Below, one piece after another: positions 4,160 through 5,433 of a stretch of 5,433 nucleotides of DNA (position 1 is its first letter; every line of letters begins with the position of its first letter). A model generated the notes under the pieces. The model searched no databases. It saw nothing but the letters and a program-made list of their open reading frames with translations, and was not told the origin of the DNA. The DNA is from Aliterella sp. RAGGC_92 (GTDB lineage Bacteria; Cyanobacteriota; Cyanobacteriia; Cyanobacteriales; Chroococcidiopsidaceae). The DNA is taken from NCBI GenBank assembly GCA_030826005.1, contig JAPJOW010000262.1:1-5433 (forward strand), given 5' to 3'. A program made the position numbers and the translations under genes.

Positions 4160-4999
4160 ATGATGAAGCTTTTTTCTTTATCCCGTCGTTCGCGGCGTTG
4201 GTTTTACCCAGTATTATCAATATTTGTGGCGCTTGGTATTTCGGTAAGTTCAGTTTTGCCATCTCAAGCAATTTCTGTATTTGATTTGCTCCGTCAAGGC
4301 GTGCAGATAATTCAGCTATCAAATATTTCCGATCGCCAAGAAGTGGAACTGGGTAAGCAAATTGACCAGCAGCTAAAGCGCGAGATTCGCCTCTATCGCG
4401 ATCGCGACATTAATGCTTATGTAGAGCAAATTGGCAGAAAACTTGCTTCTACAAGCGATCGCCCAAATCTACCTTTTACTTTCCAAGTTGTTGATGATAA
4501 AGGCGTTAATGCCTTTGCAACGGCGGGAGGTTTTGTTTATGTCAATACAGGTTTGCTAAAAACCGCCGACAACGAAGCGGAACTGGCTAGTGTCATGGCG
4601 CACGAAATCGGGCATATTACAGGTAAGCATTTAGTAGAACAAATGCGAGAAAGCGCTTTAGCTCAAGGTGTTTCCCAAGCGGCGGGTTTAGATCGCAATG
4701 CGGCGGTACAAATTGGGGTAGATTTGGCGTTGCGTCGTCCCAATAGCCGTAAAGATGAATTAGAGGCAGATCAAATTGGACTGCGGAATTTAAGACGTGC
4801 GGGTTACGCGGAATCGGCGATGGTTTCGTTTATGAAAAAGCTACTCCGCTCTGGTTCGACTCCTACGTTTTTGAGTACCCACCCCGCAACGAAAGATCGC
4901 GTTGCCGCCCTAGAACGCGCGATCGATCCCCAAAGGGCAAATGTAGGCAATGGTTTAGATAGCAATGCTTACAAGTCTCAAATTCGCTCTTTAAGCTAA
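4160..4999 (+). CDS. Secreted M48 family zinc metalloprotease
   Basis: The product is 279 residues from the ATG at 4160. It starts with a signal peptide: basic n-region RRSRR (9-13), hydrophobic core (about 15-31), and PSQA before the likely cleavage after A37. The protease domain carries NAFATAGGFVYVNTGLL (117-133), the zinc-binding HEIGH (148-152) and ELEAD (200-204), whose E200 is the likely third zinc ligand. STHP (239-242) matches the region of E. coli BepA where a histidine (here H241) can also bind zinc and restrain activity. There is no C-terminal TPR domain, so it is closer in size to LoiP/YcaL than to BepA. The likely role is cleavage of misfolded envelope proteins. An in-frame ATG at 4133 would add nine residues; neither start has a ribosome binding site. 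SRRWF (11-15) resembles a Tat motif. Confidence 0.9.
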   Translation: MMKLFSLSRRSRRWFYPVLSIFVALGISVSSVLPSQAISVFDLLRQGVQIIQLSNISDRQEVELGKQIDQQLKREIRLYRDRDINAYVEQIGRKLASTSDRPNLPFTFQVVDDKGVNAFATAGGFVYVNTGLLKTADNEAELASVMAHEIGHITGKHLVEQMRESALAQGVSQAAGLDRNAAVQIGVDLALRRPNSRKDELEADQIGLRNLRRAGYAESAMVSFMKKLLRSGSTPTFLSTHPATKDRVAALERAIDPQRANVGNGLDSNAYKSQIRSLS

Positions 5000-5007
5000 C
5001 GTAATTG

Positions 5008-5045
5008 ATATAGGTGCAGGCTAGATAAGCTTGCATCTATATTTT
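5008..5045 (+). terminator. Intrinsic terminator after the M48 gene
   Basis: Bases 5008-5022 pair with 5028-5042 to give a 15-pair stem around the five-base loop AGATA, followed by TTT (5043-5045). Thirteen pairs are Watson-Crick and two (G5014-T5036, G5019-T5031) are G-U on the plus strand but A-C mismatches on the minus strand. It therefore suits the M48 transcript, whose stop is nine bases upstream. It overlaps the stop of the convergent repeat-protein gene and may work less well for that gene. Confidence 0.75.
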
Positions 5046-5433
5046 AGTGATGACGTTTTTTAGTTTTTTGCAGTCGTTTTTTTGCTGCGGTTGCAACAGT
5101 TTGGTATTTATCGTTTGTTAAAGTTTGTAAAACTTCTACTCTTGTATAGGGATTTTTGGCTACTTCATAGCGAACAGTAGAGTCACTATCTGCGGCTAAT
5201 TTCTCTAATGTATCTGCTGATGTATGGGCATTTTTGGCTACACAGGAGCGGACAATGCGATCGCTATCTCCAGCTAGGATTTCTAAAATACTGACTAGGG
5301 TATTAATATTAGCTGCAACACCTGCGCGAACTTCTTTAGTGCTATCTAGGGCTAATATTTTTAAAATTTCTATTGGTGTATTAGCGTTTTTGGCTACAGA
5401 GGCGCGCACAATGCGATCGTTATCTGCGGCTAA
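5044..5433 (-). CDS. LRV/HEAT-like tandem repeat protein, C-terminal part
   Basis: The frame is open from the right edge of the window to the TAA at 5044-5046, showing the last 129 residues; the true start lies outside, so the GTG at 5409 is internal to a repeat. The protein consists of 26-residue units of the form LxxLAxDSDxxVRxxVAKNxxTxxxx. Visible units begin at LAADNDRI (partial), LKILALDS, LEILAGDS, LEKLAADS and a decayed LQTLTNDK, followed by a basic tail KKRLQKTKKRHH. This pattern fits leucine-rich repeat variant (LRV) or HEAT-like alpha solenoids, which usually serve as protein-binding scaffolds. No catalytic domain is visible in this part. It converges on the M48 gene with a 44-base gap. 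Confidence 0.8.
   Translation of the reverse strand, partial: LAADNDRIVRASVAKNANTPIEILKILALDSTKEVRAGVAANINTLVSILEILAGDSDRIVRSCVAKNAHTSADTLEKLAADSDSTVRYEVAKNPYTRVEVLQTLTNDKYQTVATAAKKRLQKTKKRHH
5153..5433 (-). repeat. 78-bp tandem coding repeats
   Basis: The nucleotide copies keep a 78-base period: TTTTTGGC recurs at 5153, 5231 and 5387, and ACAATGCGATCG recurs at 5252 and 5408. The unit at about 5309 has drifted at the same place. The array continues past the right edge. Similarity at DNA level suggests fairly recent unit duplication. Confidence 0.7.

Noticed and set aside
5044..5409. A complete 121-residue protein starting at the GTG at 5409
   Set aside because: The frame stays open to the window edge and residues 5' of the GTG continue the repeat pattern, so the GTG is an internal valine.
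5153..5433. CRISPR-like regular spacing
   Set aside because: The 78-base period is a coding repeat translated in frame; repeats are imperfect and there are no unrelated spacers.

Overview
The window looks like chromosomal DNA of a cyanobacterium. The evidence is the N-terminus of a group 1 (SigA-type) sigma factor of cyanobacterial form, a DUF4330 membrane protein of cyanobacterial type, six copies of the HIP1 octamer GCGATCGC (at 386, 1816, 2721, 4398, 4455 and 5257), and AT-rich spacers with few Shine-Dalgarno sites. The exact genus cannot be told from the sequence alone; a Chroococcidiopsis/Gloeocapsa/Nostocales-like lineage is my guess.

Layout. At 1-226 (minus) is the 5' end of sigA, whose gene runs off the left edge. 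At 227-1053 is an unusually long spacer with no convincing protein gene but many inverted repeats: a 10-bp perfect repeat in the sigA leader, a possible plus-strand small RNA around 432-581, and a three-stem fold at 603-683. At 1054-1749 (minus) is a NodB-type (CE4) polysaccharide deacetylase. It diverges from a two-gene plus-strand unit: a small lipoprotein (1807-2328) and an alpha/beta-hydrolase-fold protein (2355-3245) that appears to lack two of the three catalytic triad residues. A DUF4330 single-pass membrane protein (3329-3868, minus) follows. Next come a secreted M48 metalloprotease (4160-4999, plus), a strong terminator hairpin, and the 3' part of a gene for a protein of 26-residue LRV/HEAT-like repeats (5044-5433, minus) that runs off the right edge.

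The most notable structure is a pair of related miniature elements in opposite orientation on either side of the DUF4330 gene. The right one (3943-4046) is 104 bp with 12-bp terminal inverted repeats (one mismatch) and a perfect 8-bp flanking direct repeat GGAAAAAC, which is what a recent MITE insertion would leave. The left one (about 3243-3328) is a shorter, diverged relative that fills the whole gap between the stop codons of the hydrolase and DUF4330 genes. The two share a 21-bp exact block plus conserved ends.

The genes do not form an obvious single pathway. Several products act at or beyond the membrane (deacetylase, lipoprotein, DUF4330 protein, M48 protease), so an envelope theme is possible, but that is inference. 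I see no CRISPR array, tRNA, rRNA or defence system. The best candidates for something undescribed are the MITE pair, the spacer upstream of sigA, and the triad-less hydrolase.
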